Shown piece after piece: positions 34,118-42,274 of a stretch of DNA of 64,000 nt (position 1 is the stretch's first letter; each line of letters begins with the position of its first letter). The notes under the pieces were generated by a model. It searched no databases and was not told the DNA's origin. It was given only the letters and a program-made list of their open reading frames with translations. The translations under genes were made by a program, and so were the position numbers. Origin of the DNA: Oceaniferula marina (GTDB lineage Bacteria; Verrucomicrobiota; Verrucomicrobiia; Verrucomicrobiales; Akkermansiaceae); contig NZ_JACBAZ010000001.1 in NCBI RefSeq assembly GCF_013391475.1, forward strand, positions 516,377 to 580,376. The letters are read 5' to 3'.

Positions 34118-35815
34118 TTATTGGCTGGCAGCCGCCACTCGCAGTGCCTGACAAACAGCCGGGAATACTTGCTTTTTACGACTCACCACACCAGGTGCCT
34201 GAAACACCCCCTGCCCGTCCCGATCAAAAGGTAAGGCTTGAACGATTTTCTCGTCCCCACTCGCCAAAAGCACACTGTGCAGCTTGTTAATATCGGTCAC
34301 AATCATCAGGGCGAGGTCATATCCCTTATGAGCCACCAAACTGTCAAGCGTTGTCATCAACTCCTCACGCCGGTCATCAAAAAAGTCCAGACCGGCCTCT
34401 TCCACATGGGAAATACTTACCCGGGCACCATTTTCTTCAAAAACCTTACGGTCTTCACCCACAGCATCCGAGCTGGTTCCATGTGCGAGCAACGAACCGG
34501 AAGCAAAAAAATCACGGGTGAACTGCCCGGCATCCACTTCGGCAATTCCGCACAACCATTGCAATATCTCCCGATCCAGATCCGTGGTTGTCGGTGAGGT
34601 CAGGTTCAAGGTGTCAGAAATCATCCCGGCGATCAAACACTTCGCCACAGGCTTGGGCACCTCGATGCCCGCATAGCGGTACTCCCTTGCCACCAAGGTG
34701 GAGGTTGATCCGACAGGTTCGTTCAAGTAGCGAATCGGCTCGCGGGAAATGATGTCGCCCGCCAAGCGGTGGTGGTCAATCACTTCCAGCACTTCGGCAT
34801 CCTCCACCCCCTCGACAGCCTGTGAATACTCATTGTGATCCACCATCACCATGCGAATCCTCGGTGGATCAATCAAATCGGACTTGGAAATCACCCCTAT
34901 CAGGCTGTTATCACCTGGATTGACTACTGGAAAAAGGTCCTGTTTGTGGTTGGCGATGCGCTTGCGCATCCCCCGGACCGACTCATCAGCCAGCACCCGG
35001 TAAACATCCTTATTCAAAGCATGGCTGACCATGCGGGAGCAACGGATTAACTTCGCCGCCGATGCCGTATCCAAGTTACAAGACAAAATACCCACCCCAT
35101 TCTCGCGGGCAGCCTGAATGAGATGCTCGGGAGGCTCAAATCCGGAAGTCACCACCAGCATGCGAACTCCGTATTCAATCGAAATCCGCTGCACATTCGG
35201 CCTGTCTCCGCACATCACCACATAAGAGCCGACGTCTCCCTTCTCCTTTGCCATCTCCAACCTGCGTTGGACCGTTTCAGGGCTGGAGGCTCCAACCAGC
35301 ATCACAATCTCCCGCTCCTCACTCTCCAACTCAGCTCCTACGGATTTTGCTTCGAGCGTGGTTTGAATTTTTTCCGGAGACACCTGCATTCTACGCACAG
35401 ATTCAGCACCGAGTTCGGAGGGCATCAATAATTGCAACAAATCGAGATACTTAAGCAAGCCCCGCAGCTCTCCTTGGTCGTTAACCACAGGAATACTGCG
35501 CACCCCTGTCGACAGCATCAAACGATAGGTCGCTAAAAAGGTCTCGTTTTCATTCACCTGAACCACCTCCTTGCGACAAATCATTTCAGCCGTCGCATTA
35601 ACATCGTCGATCAACAAAGGCTTTTCCATCCCTGCCTGTTCAAGCACCCAGGCCGTCCGCGCGGGAACGGGTCCGCAGCGTGCAGCCACAGCCTTGCTTT
35701 CCCCCTTGCGACGCAATAGGTCAGCGTAGCCAATCGCCGCGCAAATGGCATCCGTGTCGGGGTTGCGGTGCCCCACCACATACAGGGGCATTTCAATAGT
35801 AGGATTTTTGATCAT
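34118..35815 (-). CDS. Manganese-dependent inorganic pyrophosphatase with CBS and DRTGG domains
   Basis: Family II pyrophosphatase of 565 residues hydrolysing PPi to phosphate. GHRNPDTDAICAAIGYADLL near the N-terminus is the first DHH metal motif. A regulatory insert of about 240 residues follows: a CBS domain (GVRSIPVVNDQGELRGLL), a DRTGG-like domain (about 140-250), and a second CBS (DLFPVVNPGDNSLIGVISKSDL). The DHH domain resumes with EVIDHHRLAGDI, and the DHHA2 domain ends the protein. In characterised members the CBS pair senses AMP, ADP, ATP or Ap4A, so activity here is likely tuned by adenine nucleotides. It lies about 55 bp after yraN. Confidence 0.92.
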   Translation of the reverse strand: MIKNPTIEMPLYVVGHRNPDTDAICAAIGYADLLRRKGESKAVAARCGPVPARTAWVLEQAGMEKPLLIDDVNATAEMICRKEVVQVNENETFLATYRLMLSTGVRSIPVVNDQGELRGLLKYLDLLQLLMPSELGAESVRRMQVSPEKIQTTLEAKSVGAELESEEREIVMLVGASSPETVQRRLEMAKEKGDVGSYVVMCGDRPNVQRISIEYGVRMLVVTSGFEPPEHLIQAARENGVGILSCNLDTASAAKLIRCSRMVSHALNKDVYRVLADESVRGMRKRIANHKQDLFPVVNPGDNSLIGVISKSDLIDPPRIRMVMVDHNEYSQAVEGVEDAEVLEVIDHHRLAGDIISREPIRYLNEPVGSTSTLVAREYRYAGIEVPKPVAKCLIAGMISDTLNLTSPTTTDLDREILQWLCGIAEVDAGQFTRDFFASGSLLAHGTSSDAVGEDRKVFEENGARVSISHVEEAGLDFFDDRREELMTTLDSLVAHKGYDLALMIVTDINKLHSVLLASGDEKIVQALPFDRDGQGVFQAPGVVSRKKQVFPAVCQALRVAAASQ

Positions 35816-35870
35816 ATGAATGTGCGCAGAGAGTTTCCGAAGATCCGCTCAATTGCAATCATCGAGTGCG

Positions 35871-36314
35871 TCAAAACGCGTTCCGAATGACCACAATTTC
35901 CGGAACTTCACCATCCGTGAGAATGACTTCGACAACGTCAAAGCGCCAGAGTAACTGACGAGTCCCCAGCAAATGCAACCAGGCATTGGCACCGCGTTCG
36001 ATCAAGTCCTGCTTGGCCAGATCGACAGCCTCCAAGGGACGCCCATACCCCCGGTGCGTGCGAGTCTTCACCTCGACAAATCCGAGCGTATCGCCGTCAC
36101 GCGTGACAATATCGATCTCGCCTCCCTTTGGCCCACGATAATTGCGGTACAAAACCTTACGCCCCTCGGATCGCATCCGGGAACAGGCAATCCTCTCACC
36201 CAGGTCCCCAATCGCGATACGGCTCAACTTTTCCCCAGTGGCATCATACAATGACACCGGGGCATTCAATAAACGGCTCCAACGTCCGTAGAACCATGAT
36301 CCAGCCGATTTCAT
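35871..36314 (-). CDS. YraN/UPF0102 family nuclease-fold protein
   Basis: A 147-residue protein of the UPF0102 family, related to Holliday-junction resolvase folds. The core motifs are GERIACSRM, LYRNYRGPKGGEIDIVTRDG and FVEVKTRTHRGYG, i.e. the Glu, Asp and E-V-K metal residues of this nuclease fold. The N-terminal 25 residues are extra compared with the usual start near GDLGE. Cellular role not established for the family. Gap of 24 bp to the cytochrome b562-like gene upstream. Confidence 0.85.
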   Translation of the reverse strand: MKSAGSWFYGRWSRLLNAPVSLYDATGEKLSRIAIGDLGERIACSRMRSEGRKVLYRNYRGPKGGEIDIVTRDGDTLGFVEVKTRTHRGYGRPLEAVDLAKQDLIERGANAWLHLLGTRQLLWRFDVVEVILTDGEVPEIVVIRNAF

Positions 36315-36338
36315 CGAAACTCAGAAACATCAAACCGA

Positions 36339-36779
36339 CTAGTCGTCTTCGTATTTCTTGTGCCCTTCTTTTTTAACCGATTTGATCTTGCTCATCGCAG
36401 CATCCACCTTGGCCTGATCTTCGTCCAAATAGGCAAGTTCGAGCTCACACAAGGCGGCGTAACACACCCCCATCAAACGCTTGTAATCAGCCAAGGCCTT
36501 CGCCTTCTCCTTGCCCTCCGGCATCTCTTTCAGCATCGCAGGTTCATAAGCCATGCCTTTGCGGCACCCGTCAGCGGCAACACGGGCAGCCTTGGCGCCC
36601 CCAGCCCAATCAGCCTTATCAATCGTTCGCAACGATTTCAGGGCCTTGGCACTCTGTTCCATGGCTTCACCCAAGGGAGTGTGATCTTCCTCATCCGCAA
36701 CAACAGGTGCTACCAAACATAAAGAAGCAGCGCCAAGGGACAAAAACATACGATTGATACAATGTGTGAATGTCATCAT
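36339..36779 (-). CDS. Cytochrome b562-like periplasmic four-helix protein
   Basis: From ATG at 36779 the product has 146 residues with a signal peptide ending near APVVADEEDH. Mature sequence is helical and charged. GEAMEQSAKALKSL near the mature N-terminus places a Met where cytochrome b562 has its axial Met7. The C-terminal KKEGHKKYEDD places a His where b562 has its axial His in YHQKY. I infer a soluble b-type haem protein, but the identity is low and the cysteines in DGCRKG and GVCYAALC are not b562-like. A TTG 12 bases upstream is open but unlikely. Confidence 0.5.
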   Translation of the reverse strand: MMTFTHCINRMFLSLGAASLCLVAPVVADEEDHTPLGEAMEQSAKALKSLRTIDKADWAGGAKAARVAADGCRKGMAYEPAMLKEMPEGKEKAKALADYKRLMGVCYAALCELELAYLDEDQAKVDAAMSKIKSVKKEGHKKYEDD

Positions 36780-36926
36780 ACCCCTATCCAAGCAGGGACA
36801 ATGGATCTGTCAATCTTCTATCAGACCAGGATCTTGATCTCTGCAGAAAAATAGATCCGTCCGCCCCACTGGAAATCAGCCCCTCTCGACCCCAAAAAAT
36901 CCATGATGATGCATACAAAAATAGTA

Positions 36927-36955
36927 TTGACTCTATCTGTTATGTGGAGATACTG
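36927..36955 (+). promoter_or_regulatory. Possible promoter in the divergent gap before the DPBB protein
   Basis: TTGACT (36927-36932) and ATACTG (36950-36955) with 17 bp spacing, inside the 345-bp divergent gap 36780-37124. The gap otherwise holds only a poor short frame. Confidence 0.3.
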
Positions 36956-37124
36956 GGGTTGCTTTCAAAGTTGGGCATTGCTTCAGCCACCCCCTAAACG
37001 ACTGAGGCTTCTCGTTCATTATGAATGAAAGACCGACTCCAAAGCACTCACCCATCCTCCCTCCCGAAACCCAAAACCTTTCCTGCCACTGACATCTAGT
37101 AAAAAGACCAGAAATCCATAAACA

Positions 37125-37931
37125 ATGCTACAAGCATTTCAATTCGTATCGATCAGCCTGAGCCTCTGTGCAATCTTTTGCACACCCGAGTCTCAGGCGC
37201 AATATGTACAGATTGACCAGGAGTTTGGCTTAAACCAGCATACAGAACACCAACACCTCGCATTTCTCGCAGCCCGTCGAGACTCGATCCCAGGCCTATT
37301 GAGCCCATTCAACGCACCGCCCAAAGCTAAAGTCCTCGTAGAAGAACCCGAACCGTGGCTCACAACCCCACATCCATGGAGGCGGGGTATCACAGCAACC
37401 GTTTTTTGGGTTGGAGAGCGAGCCAGCGAACGCAACCCTACACCCAACGACTCCAGTGCTTGGGACCCCAACTGGCAGGCCAACTTCGGAGGGGAAGACC
37501 ACCCGGCAAAGCGGAATGGCTACCTTCCAGCTGGGTTCACACCCAAGTTAAACCCCTTTTATATCGCCCTTCCGTATAACGATCTCGCCCCTGATGGCGT
37601 TCATTACCCAGAAGCATCCGAGGTCATCCCATGGTTCTGGAAAACCTACCGTGGTGAATGGACCTCCGTTTGCAAAGGCCGCTGGATTGCCGTCCACTAC
37701 CGAGGGAAAGTTTGCTATGCCCAATGGGAGGACTGCGGCCCATTCAACTCAGACGATTGGCAATACGTGTTCAGAGGGCAACAACCGAAACCCACCCCCA
37801 ATGGCAACGCGGGAATCGAGGTCAGCCCGGCAATCCGCGACTATCTCGGCATCCGTAGCGGCTTCCGAGTATCTTGGAAATTCATCGAAGACCACGAGGT
37901 CCCCAACGGCCCTTGGACACAAAGACACTAA
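37125..37931 (+). CDS. Secreted double-psi beta-barrel-like protein of unknown function
   Basis: A 268-residue protein with a signal peptide ending near SQAQYV. The C-terminal half contains KGRWIAVHYRGKVCYAQWED followed by CGPF and, later, NAGIEVSPAIRDYLGI. The order Asp-Cys-Gly-Pro-Phe then a D-L-S-like segment mimics the RlpA/MltA double-psi barrel (NDRGPF ... DLSRAA). So it may bind or cleave peptidoglycan glycan strands, but this is a motif-level guess. The N-terminal 130 residues match nothing I know. It precedes the X-Z-Y cassettes by 116 bp of G-poor leader and could be part of that cluster. Confidence 0.5.
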   Translation: MLQAFQFVSISLSLCAIFCTPESQAQYVQIDQEFGLNQHTEHQHLAFLAARRDSIPGLLSPFNAPPKAKVLVEEPEPWLTTPHPWRRGITATVFWVGERASERNPTPNDSSAWDPNWQANFGGEDHPAKRNGYLPAGFTPKLNPFYIALPYNDLAPDGVHYPEASEVIPWFWKTYRGEWTSVCKGRWIAVHYRGKVCYAQWEDCGPFNSDDWQYVFRGQQPKPTPNGNAGIEVSPAIRDYLGIRSGFRVSWKFIEDHEVPNGPWTQRH

Positions 37932-38047
37932 ACTCTATACAGCCCACACAACGTATTCTCCAAAAGATCACTCCATTTTTCCAATTTCATTCCATATAAA
38001 CACTCCAATTCACACAAACAATCCAATACCAACAAACAAATAATACC

Positions 38048-38833
38048 ATGAAAACCAAGACAAGCATCAACACACTCGCCCTTCTGGCCATGAGTGTGGC
38101 AACCAGTCAGGCAGACCTGACATTCACAGCGCCCGGCGGAGATTCCGCAACCGGAAGCAGCACATCAGGCACCCTGGCCATCAATGCCGGAGAACACAAT
38201 AAATACCAGATCACAGGCTACACACTCGATGCCGGTCAAACAAATAAAGGTCTGACCGTCTCAGCCTCGGCCAACGGCACCAGTATCTTCAGCAACGCAA
38301 GCCTCGTTAAAAAAGGTGGTGTAACCACCGTAACCTTGGCTAACCCCATCACCATCGAAAACTCAATTACGACCATAACGCTTAGTTATAATGGCGAAGA
38401 AGCTCCCAAATCCGGCGTCGTTGTCGAAATTCTTGCCACCATCACCGATGCATCAGTCGAACCAACCGGAACTTTAGAAGCCCCGCTGCTTGCTGCAGAT
38501 GACGGCCAGGAACTCCCATTTCTCAATTGGACTATCTCCAAACTCATGGATGCCAACGCTGAAACAGCCAACCCAGCCACGGGTTCATCCGGAGAAGACC
38601 AGAGTGAATCAGAAGATGCTGACAACATTGGTAAAGCAAAAAGCAACAATGGTCACGGTAACAACCTCGATGGCATCGATGTCTCCAACCCTGGCAAAAG
38701 CGCCGAAAAATGGGCCTCACAAGGAAAACTCGACACCGATTACAATGGGGATGGCGAATATGAGGACGACGAAGGAAAAGGCGGCGGATCAGCCATGAGC
38801 CAAACTCCTGTCAAGAACACCACATCTTCCTAA
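38048..38833 (+). CDS. Cassette protein X1: secreted beta-sandwich protein with EF-hand-like tail
   Basis: A 261-residue protein of unknown function. Signal peptide of about 22 residues ends at SQADL. The next 140 residues alternate in a beta-sandwich pattern without cysteine. An acidic linker (about 180-200) leads to a tail with NNGHGNNLDGIDVSNPGKS and an EF-hand-like loop starting at Asp229: D-x-D-x-N-x-D-x-E, last ligand Asp240. X2 at 47272 is a clear paralogue, and its tail is nearly identical at DNA level (33 identical bases at 38731-38763). Start is preceded by a G-poor A/C-rich leader without Shine-Dalgarno motif. First gene of cassette 1. Confidence 0.75.
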   Translation: MKTKTSINTLALLAMSVATSQADLTFTAPGGDSATGSSTSGTLAINAGEHNKYQITGYTLDAGQTNKGLTVSASANGTSIFSNASLVKKGGVTTVTLANPITIENSITTITLSYNGEEAPKSGVVVEILATITDASVEPTGTLEAPLLAADDGQELPFLNWTISKLMDANAETANPATGSSGEDQSESEDADNIGKAKSNNGHGNNLDGIDVSNPGKSAEKWASQGKLDTDYNGDGEYEDDEGKGGGSAMSQTPVKNTTSS

Positions 38834-38857
38834 GATTCCATTGCTTTGTCCTCTTCT

Positions 38858-39331
38858 ATGAAGAATATCTATCCAGCACGATTTGGCATCACCGCCCTTC
38901 TGGCAGTCATCACTTTGACCTCTTGCCATTGGGTAAGCGCTCAAACCCAACCGTCAAGCGGCAAACCCAAAGTCGATATCAAACGCCCATCCGTCTACGA
39001 TGGGTGCAAGATCGTCAATAACAACAAAGAACACGCCATCCTTCCGATCGGAAGCATCGTATTCTTGCCAGATCGCGTCAAATCCAGAGTTTCGGATAAA
39101 CCCGAAGGCCGATTTAAACTCTGGCCGGATTTCCTCAAGCGCAACAGAGACTGGATTTGGACTTTCGAAGTTACTCTCGATCAAGCCAAAGGCATTGCAC
39201 CAATCCCACAGGCCAAGCTCGATGAGTTTACCAAACTCAACCGCATGGTCGTAGCCACCAACAATGGCAACCCGGTTGCAATCCTCTCCAAAAAGCAAAA
39301 AAGCAAGGAAGGCAAAGCCGAAAACAAATAA
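38858..39331 (+). CDS. Cassette protein Z1: small secreted, probably lipoprotein
   Basis: 157 residues from ATG at 38858 (a TTG 12 bases upstream is possible). The N-terminal hydrophobic stretch ends in ITLTSCHW, which fits a lipobox with Cys. The conserved core is shared with Z2 at 45135: LPIGSIVFLPDRVKSRV, GRFKLWPDFLKRNRDWIWTF, VTLDQAKG and RMVVATNNGNPVAI. Lys-rich C-terminus. Function unknown. It stands 24 bp after X1 and 31 bp before Y1. Confidence 0.7.
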   Translation: MKNIYPARFGITALLAVITLTSCHWVSAQTQPSSGKPKVDIKRPSVYDGCKIVNNNKEHAILPIGSIVFLPDRVKSRVSDKPEGRFKLWPDFLKRNRDWIWTFEVTLDQAKGIAPIPQAKLDEFTKLNRMVVATNNGNPVAILSKKQKSKEGKAENK

Positions 39332-39362
39332 ATACATCAACAAACCCCAACATCACAAAACC

Positions 39363-40559
39363 ATGAAAACATTCCAAAGTCATCACAGCGCCGCCATTGC
39401 CTGCGCCGCCATGCTCGCCAGTATGAGCCTGGTATCAGCCAGCAATGACAGCTTCATCAAACAATGGCAATTATCAGATGACGGCAGCCGCGTCTGCGTC
39501 AGCACCATCTATTTTGCAGGTCCAAATGACGGCAGCAGCTCCAGTGGCACAAAAACTTCCGAGCAAACCGTTGGCTCAGCGGGTTCGTATTACGAACTCT
39601 GGACCGATGGTATCGGCTCGGATAACAGCACCAACTACCTGCTCGACACGGCCTATGTCGCACCCTATGCCCCGGAATCGACTATCACCTTCAGCTCGGG
39701 CGACCCCTATGCCACAGCGCGAACCCGTGCCGACGAATCCTTCTGGGTCCATGTTGGAGTCAAAGACCTCATGGCACCAGACACCGGAGCCCCTGATTCC
39801 GCACTGAATGTCTACTTCCAACACACCGCCCTCGCCTATGACTCATCTACCAATGGGGCTGCAGCTGGCGCCGAAGAAGCATTCATTCAAGATGCCTACA
39901 TCAATGATAACGGGACCATTCACTTGGAAGGAGCCTCTCAGCTCGCCAACGAGGGAGTGACTGCAGATGACCCCGACGGCATCGCTTACAAGCAACGTGG
40001 AGAGGACATCTTCCGTTCATATGCCTTTGTCCGTGATGGAACCGCTTCCAGCGGCCTCCAGATCGCCGAAGGTAAAATCCAGATTTGGCCCATTGCCGAG
40101 GCGAGCATCTACCTCAAGGATTATGAGCCAGATGCCACACTCACCCGCTCGCTTCCCGACATCGAAGTCTCAGTGACGGACGCATATCCCTACAGCACCA
40201 CCTATGTTTTGATCTACAAAGGGCAAAAGGATTCAAGCGGCCGTGACAGTGCTCAGGTCATTGAGGCCTACCGCCGCAGCTTCCCAAGCACCACAACGGT
40301 ACCTCAGAACCTCAGCATCACTATTCCAGCAACGAACTGGACAGCCTATGTTCCTGATGATGGAACCTACACCCTTGAGGTAGTCACCCATACGCCGTTC
40401 GAAGGCCTCGCTTACCCAAGCACGTCAACGGACACCGATGGAAACAATATCCTGGATACCGACCACCTCCCTACATCCGGAGGACTCCGTCTCGTCCACA
40501 ATACCTTCACCGTTGACCGGACCGTTCAGGTCAAAGGCAACGTTATTTCTTCGGAATAA
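39363..40559 (+). CDS. Cassette protein Y1: secreted protein ending in GNVISSE
   Basis: 398 residues from ATG at 39363 (the frame is open upstream, but the paralogue Y3 starts MKTFQ at the same place). Signal peptide ends at about VSASND. The mature protein is beta-rich with Tyr/Ser/Thr abundance, lacks cysteine apart from one near the N-terminus, and contains AEGKIQIWPIAEASIYLKDY and DIEVSVTDAYPYSTTYVLIY, shared with Y3 and, weakly, Y2. It ends VDRTVQVKGNVISSE. I read it as a structural or cargo protein made of immunoglobulin-like sandwiches. The stop codon lies inside a terminator-like hairpin. Confidence 0.72.
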   Translation: MKTFQSHHSAAIACAAMLASMSLVSASNDSFIKQWQLSDDGSRVCVSTIYFAGPNDGSSSSGTKTSEQTVGSAGSYYELWTDGIGSDNSTNYLLDTAYVAPYAPESTITFSSGDPYATARTRADESFWVHVGVKDLMAPDTGAPDSALNVYFQHTALAYDSSTNGAAAGAEEAFIQDAYINDNGTIHLEGASQLANEGVTADDPDGIAYKQRGEDIFRSYAFVRDGTASSGLQIAEGKIQIWPIAEASIYLKDYEPDATLTRSLPDIEVSVTDAYPYSTTYVLIYKGQKDSSGRDSAQVIEAYRRSFPSTTTVPQNLSITIPATNWTAYVPDDGTYTLEVVTHTPFEGLAYPSTSTDTDGNNILDTDHLPTSGGLRLVHNTFTVDRTVQVKGNVISSE

Positions 40560-40565
40560 CGTTTT
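40541..40565 (+). terminator. Terminator-like hairpin overlapping the Y1 stop codon
   Basis: CGTTATT (40541-40547) and AATAACG (40555-40561) pair perfectly around TCTTCGG, then TTTT. The stem includes the last Y1 codons and its stop, and also the last codon and stop of the convergent gene at 40543. Confidence 0.5.
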
Positions 40566-41106
40566 GATTACGGTAGAGTATGGAAAAGCGGGCCGATTGA
40601 CGTTGGCTGGCCGTATCCTCCACCTCCGTAAACGCAATCAATAACAGGAGCCCGGAAACGGGCTCCACATGATACGACACCGACTTGCGCAATAGCTGTC
40701 CCTCCTTTTTTTGCTGCTTATTGTTCGGCGTAAACTCACCATGCTTCAAGGTTAAGGCTTTTTTCACCTTCTCAAAATCAGCCTTGACCGAAGCAGGTTT
40801 CATTCCTGGCGCACCATAGTGCACAGAAACTTCATACAGCTTACCCCAATGGTAATGAGCTTCCAGAGCATATGCCTGATGACCGGGAAGAGGGCCCCGG
40901 ATCGAAGAAACACGGATTTCCCTGATTTCAGGATGATTCCCGGGCATCTTGATGTTCACATCCAAGCTCTTCGCTTGCGCCCAGTCCAGCACCTTATCCG
41001 GGGTGCCTCCCCATTCTAATCCAAAAGGAGGAGAAAGAATCGCCTGAGCCCGCACCCCACCCCCATGGATGAGAACAAGAGTGAAAACAATCGATACAAT
41101 TCTCAT
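40543..41106 (-). CDS. Secreted protein of unknown function between Y1 and the pseudopilins
   Basis: 187 residues from ATG at 41106, which gives a signal peptide ending at VRAQAIL; the longer frame to 41172 is not supported. Contains FGLEWGGTPDKVLDWAQAKS, HYHWGKLYEVSVHYGAPGM and a basic stretch NNKQQKKEG. I do not recognise a family. It overlaps the 3' end of Y1 by 17 bases in convergent orientation and starts 110 bp from the divergent pseudopilin P1. Confidence 0.6.
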   Translation of the reverse strand: MRIVSIVFTLVLIHGGGVRAQAILSPPFGLEWGGTPDKVLDWAQAKSLDVNIKMPGNHPEIREIRVSSIRGPLPGHQAYALEAHYHWGKLYEVSVHYGAPGMKPASVKADFEKVKKALTLKHGEFTPNNKQQKKEGQLLRKSVSYHVEPVSGLLLLIAFTEVEDTASQRQSARFSILYRNQNVIPKK

Positions 41107-41216
41107 AAAACGTGTTAACCTAATGCACATACGCAGCGAGAAGTAACGAAATACCCGACAAATGACAAGCAAGTTGCTCTACCCAACAGGCTGAAACCAT
41201 CAATTGAAGACCAAAC

Positions 41217-41717
41217 ATGCGCATCCTGAAAAAACAACACCGAGTCCAACACCATGCCGCCGGCAGCATGTTACTCGAAATGACCGTAGCATTGGGGCTA
41301 CTGACGGCCATCAGTTTTTTTCTATTCAAAGGAAGCCTGGACGTCATGAAACCCCGTCAATGGGTGATCAGACAAAACATCACCGACGCCTACCTCAGCT
41401 ACGAGGAGGCCTACGCCAAGCGGGTCAGCTTTGAAGAATTGACAGCCTCGGAATCGAACTGGCCTGTGTATCCCGACACCAGCAGCAGTACGGTCGAGGT
41501 AGGCAAGGCCCCCGGGGGGGATGCCATTAACGGGACGCTCATCCGCACGCGCGTTGCAGGAGAAAACAATATTCCCGACTCAAGTGATAGCGATTACGCC
41601 ACCAAACTAGCACTCAACCCAGCAAAAATGGAAACTTGGAAACTGAAAAGCCATCTTAGCTACACCTTAAACGGTAAAACATACGTAAAATCAAGAACCG
41701 TGGTCCGCACCCGATGA
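41217..41717 (+). CDS. Pseudopilin-like protein P1 (E5-containing)
   Basis: 166 residues. A short basic leader precedes AAG-SMLLEMTVALGLL, with cleavage expected after Gly16 and Glu at position +5 of the mature protein, the hallmark of type IV prepilins and type II pseudopilins; Ser replaces the usual Phe at +1. Helix spans about 17-37. The C-terminal domain is beta-like and carries a seven-G run (41514-41520). Overlaps P2 by ATGA. Probably a minor pseudopilin (GspI/J or PilV/W class). Confidence 0.72.
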   Translation: MRILKKQHRVQHHAAGSMLLEMTVALGLLTAISFFLFKGSLDVMKPRQWVIRQNITDAYLSYEEAYAKRVSFEELTASESNWPVYPDTSSSTVEVGKAPGGDAINGTLIRTRVAGENNIPDSSDSDYATKLALNPAKMETWKLKSHLSYTLNGKTYVKSRTVVRTR

Positions 41718-42274
41718 AGACGCACTCATATCAACACACGGTGAAGCCTGGATTCACGCTCATCGAATTAACCATCGCCATGATCGTCGGCTTGATGATC
41801 ATCATGGTCACTTTGTCGCTGTTCACACAACAAACCCGAGCCTTTGATATTCTTAAAAAGCAAAATTTTATGATCCGCGAGGCTCCTCAAATCAACAACT
41901 TACTCAACAGTATTGTTTCACGAGCCGACGCCATTCAAATGTATCCCACAACAGCCGATGCGATTTCAGGAACCAATGCGGCAACAACCAATGCCACTGT
42001 GCTTGCACTCAAATTTCAGGGCGTCAGCGTGGAGTCTGGAACCACAGCGATATCCGAAAGTTATGGCGTCGTTGCCTACGACACCGCCACACAGGTACTG
42101 AATTACTATGGCAATTTAACGACCTTGGCAGATCTCGATCCCTCCACCCCCTCCTGGGCTGTCTCCACGCAGCTCAAAAATGCAACCTTCTCCGTTGAGA
42201 ACGGGGTCCTAAGAATTCAACTCACAGGCCCCCATGACGGAGTTATCACCTATTCAACCACTCCGCTGCAATGA
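41714..42274 (+). CDS. Pseudopilin-like protein P2 (canonical GFTLIE)
   Basis: 186 residues with a textbook prepilin peptidase site KPG-FTLIELTIAMIVG: cleavage after Gly13, Glu at +5, hydrophobic helix to about residue 35. The rest (about 150 residues) resembles the GspJ/PilW class by the order of helix then QQTRAFDILKKQNFMIR, but is divergent. The four-base overlaps with P1 and P3 mean the three are translated as one unit. Confidence 0.78.
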   Translation: MKTHSYQHTVKPGFTLIELTIAMIVGLMIIMVTLSLFTQQTRAFDILKKQNFMIREAPQINNLLNSIVSRADAIQMYPTTADAISGTNAATTNATVLALKFQGVSVESGTTAISESYGVVAYDTATQVLNYYGNLTTLADLDPSTPSWAVSTQLKNATFSVENGVLRIQLTGPHDGVITYSTTPLQ

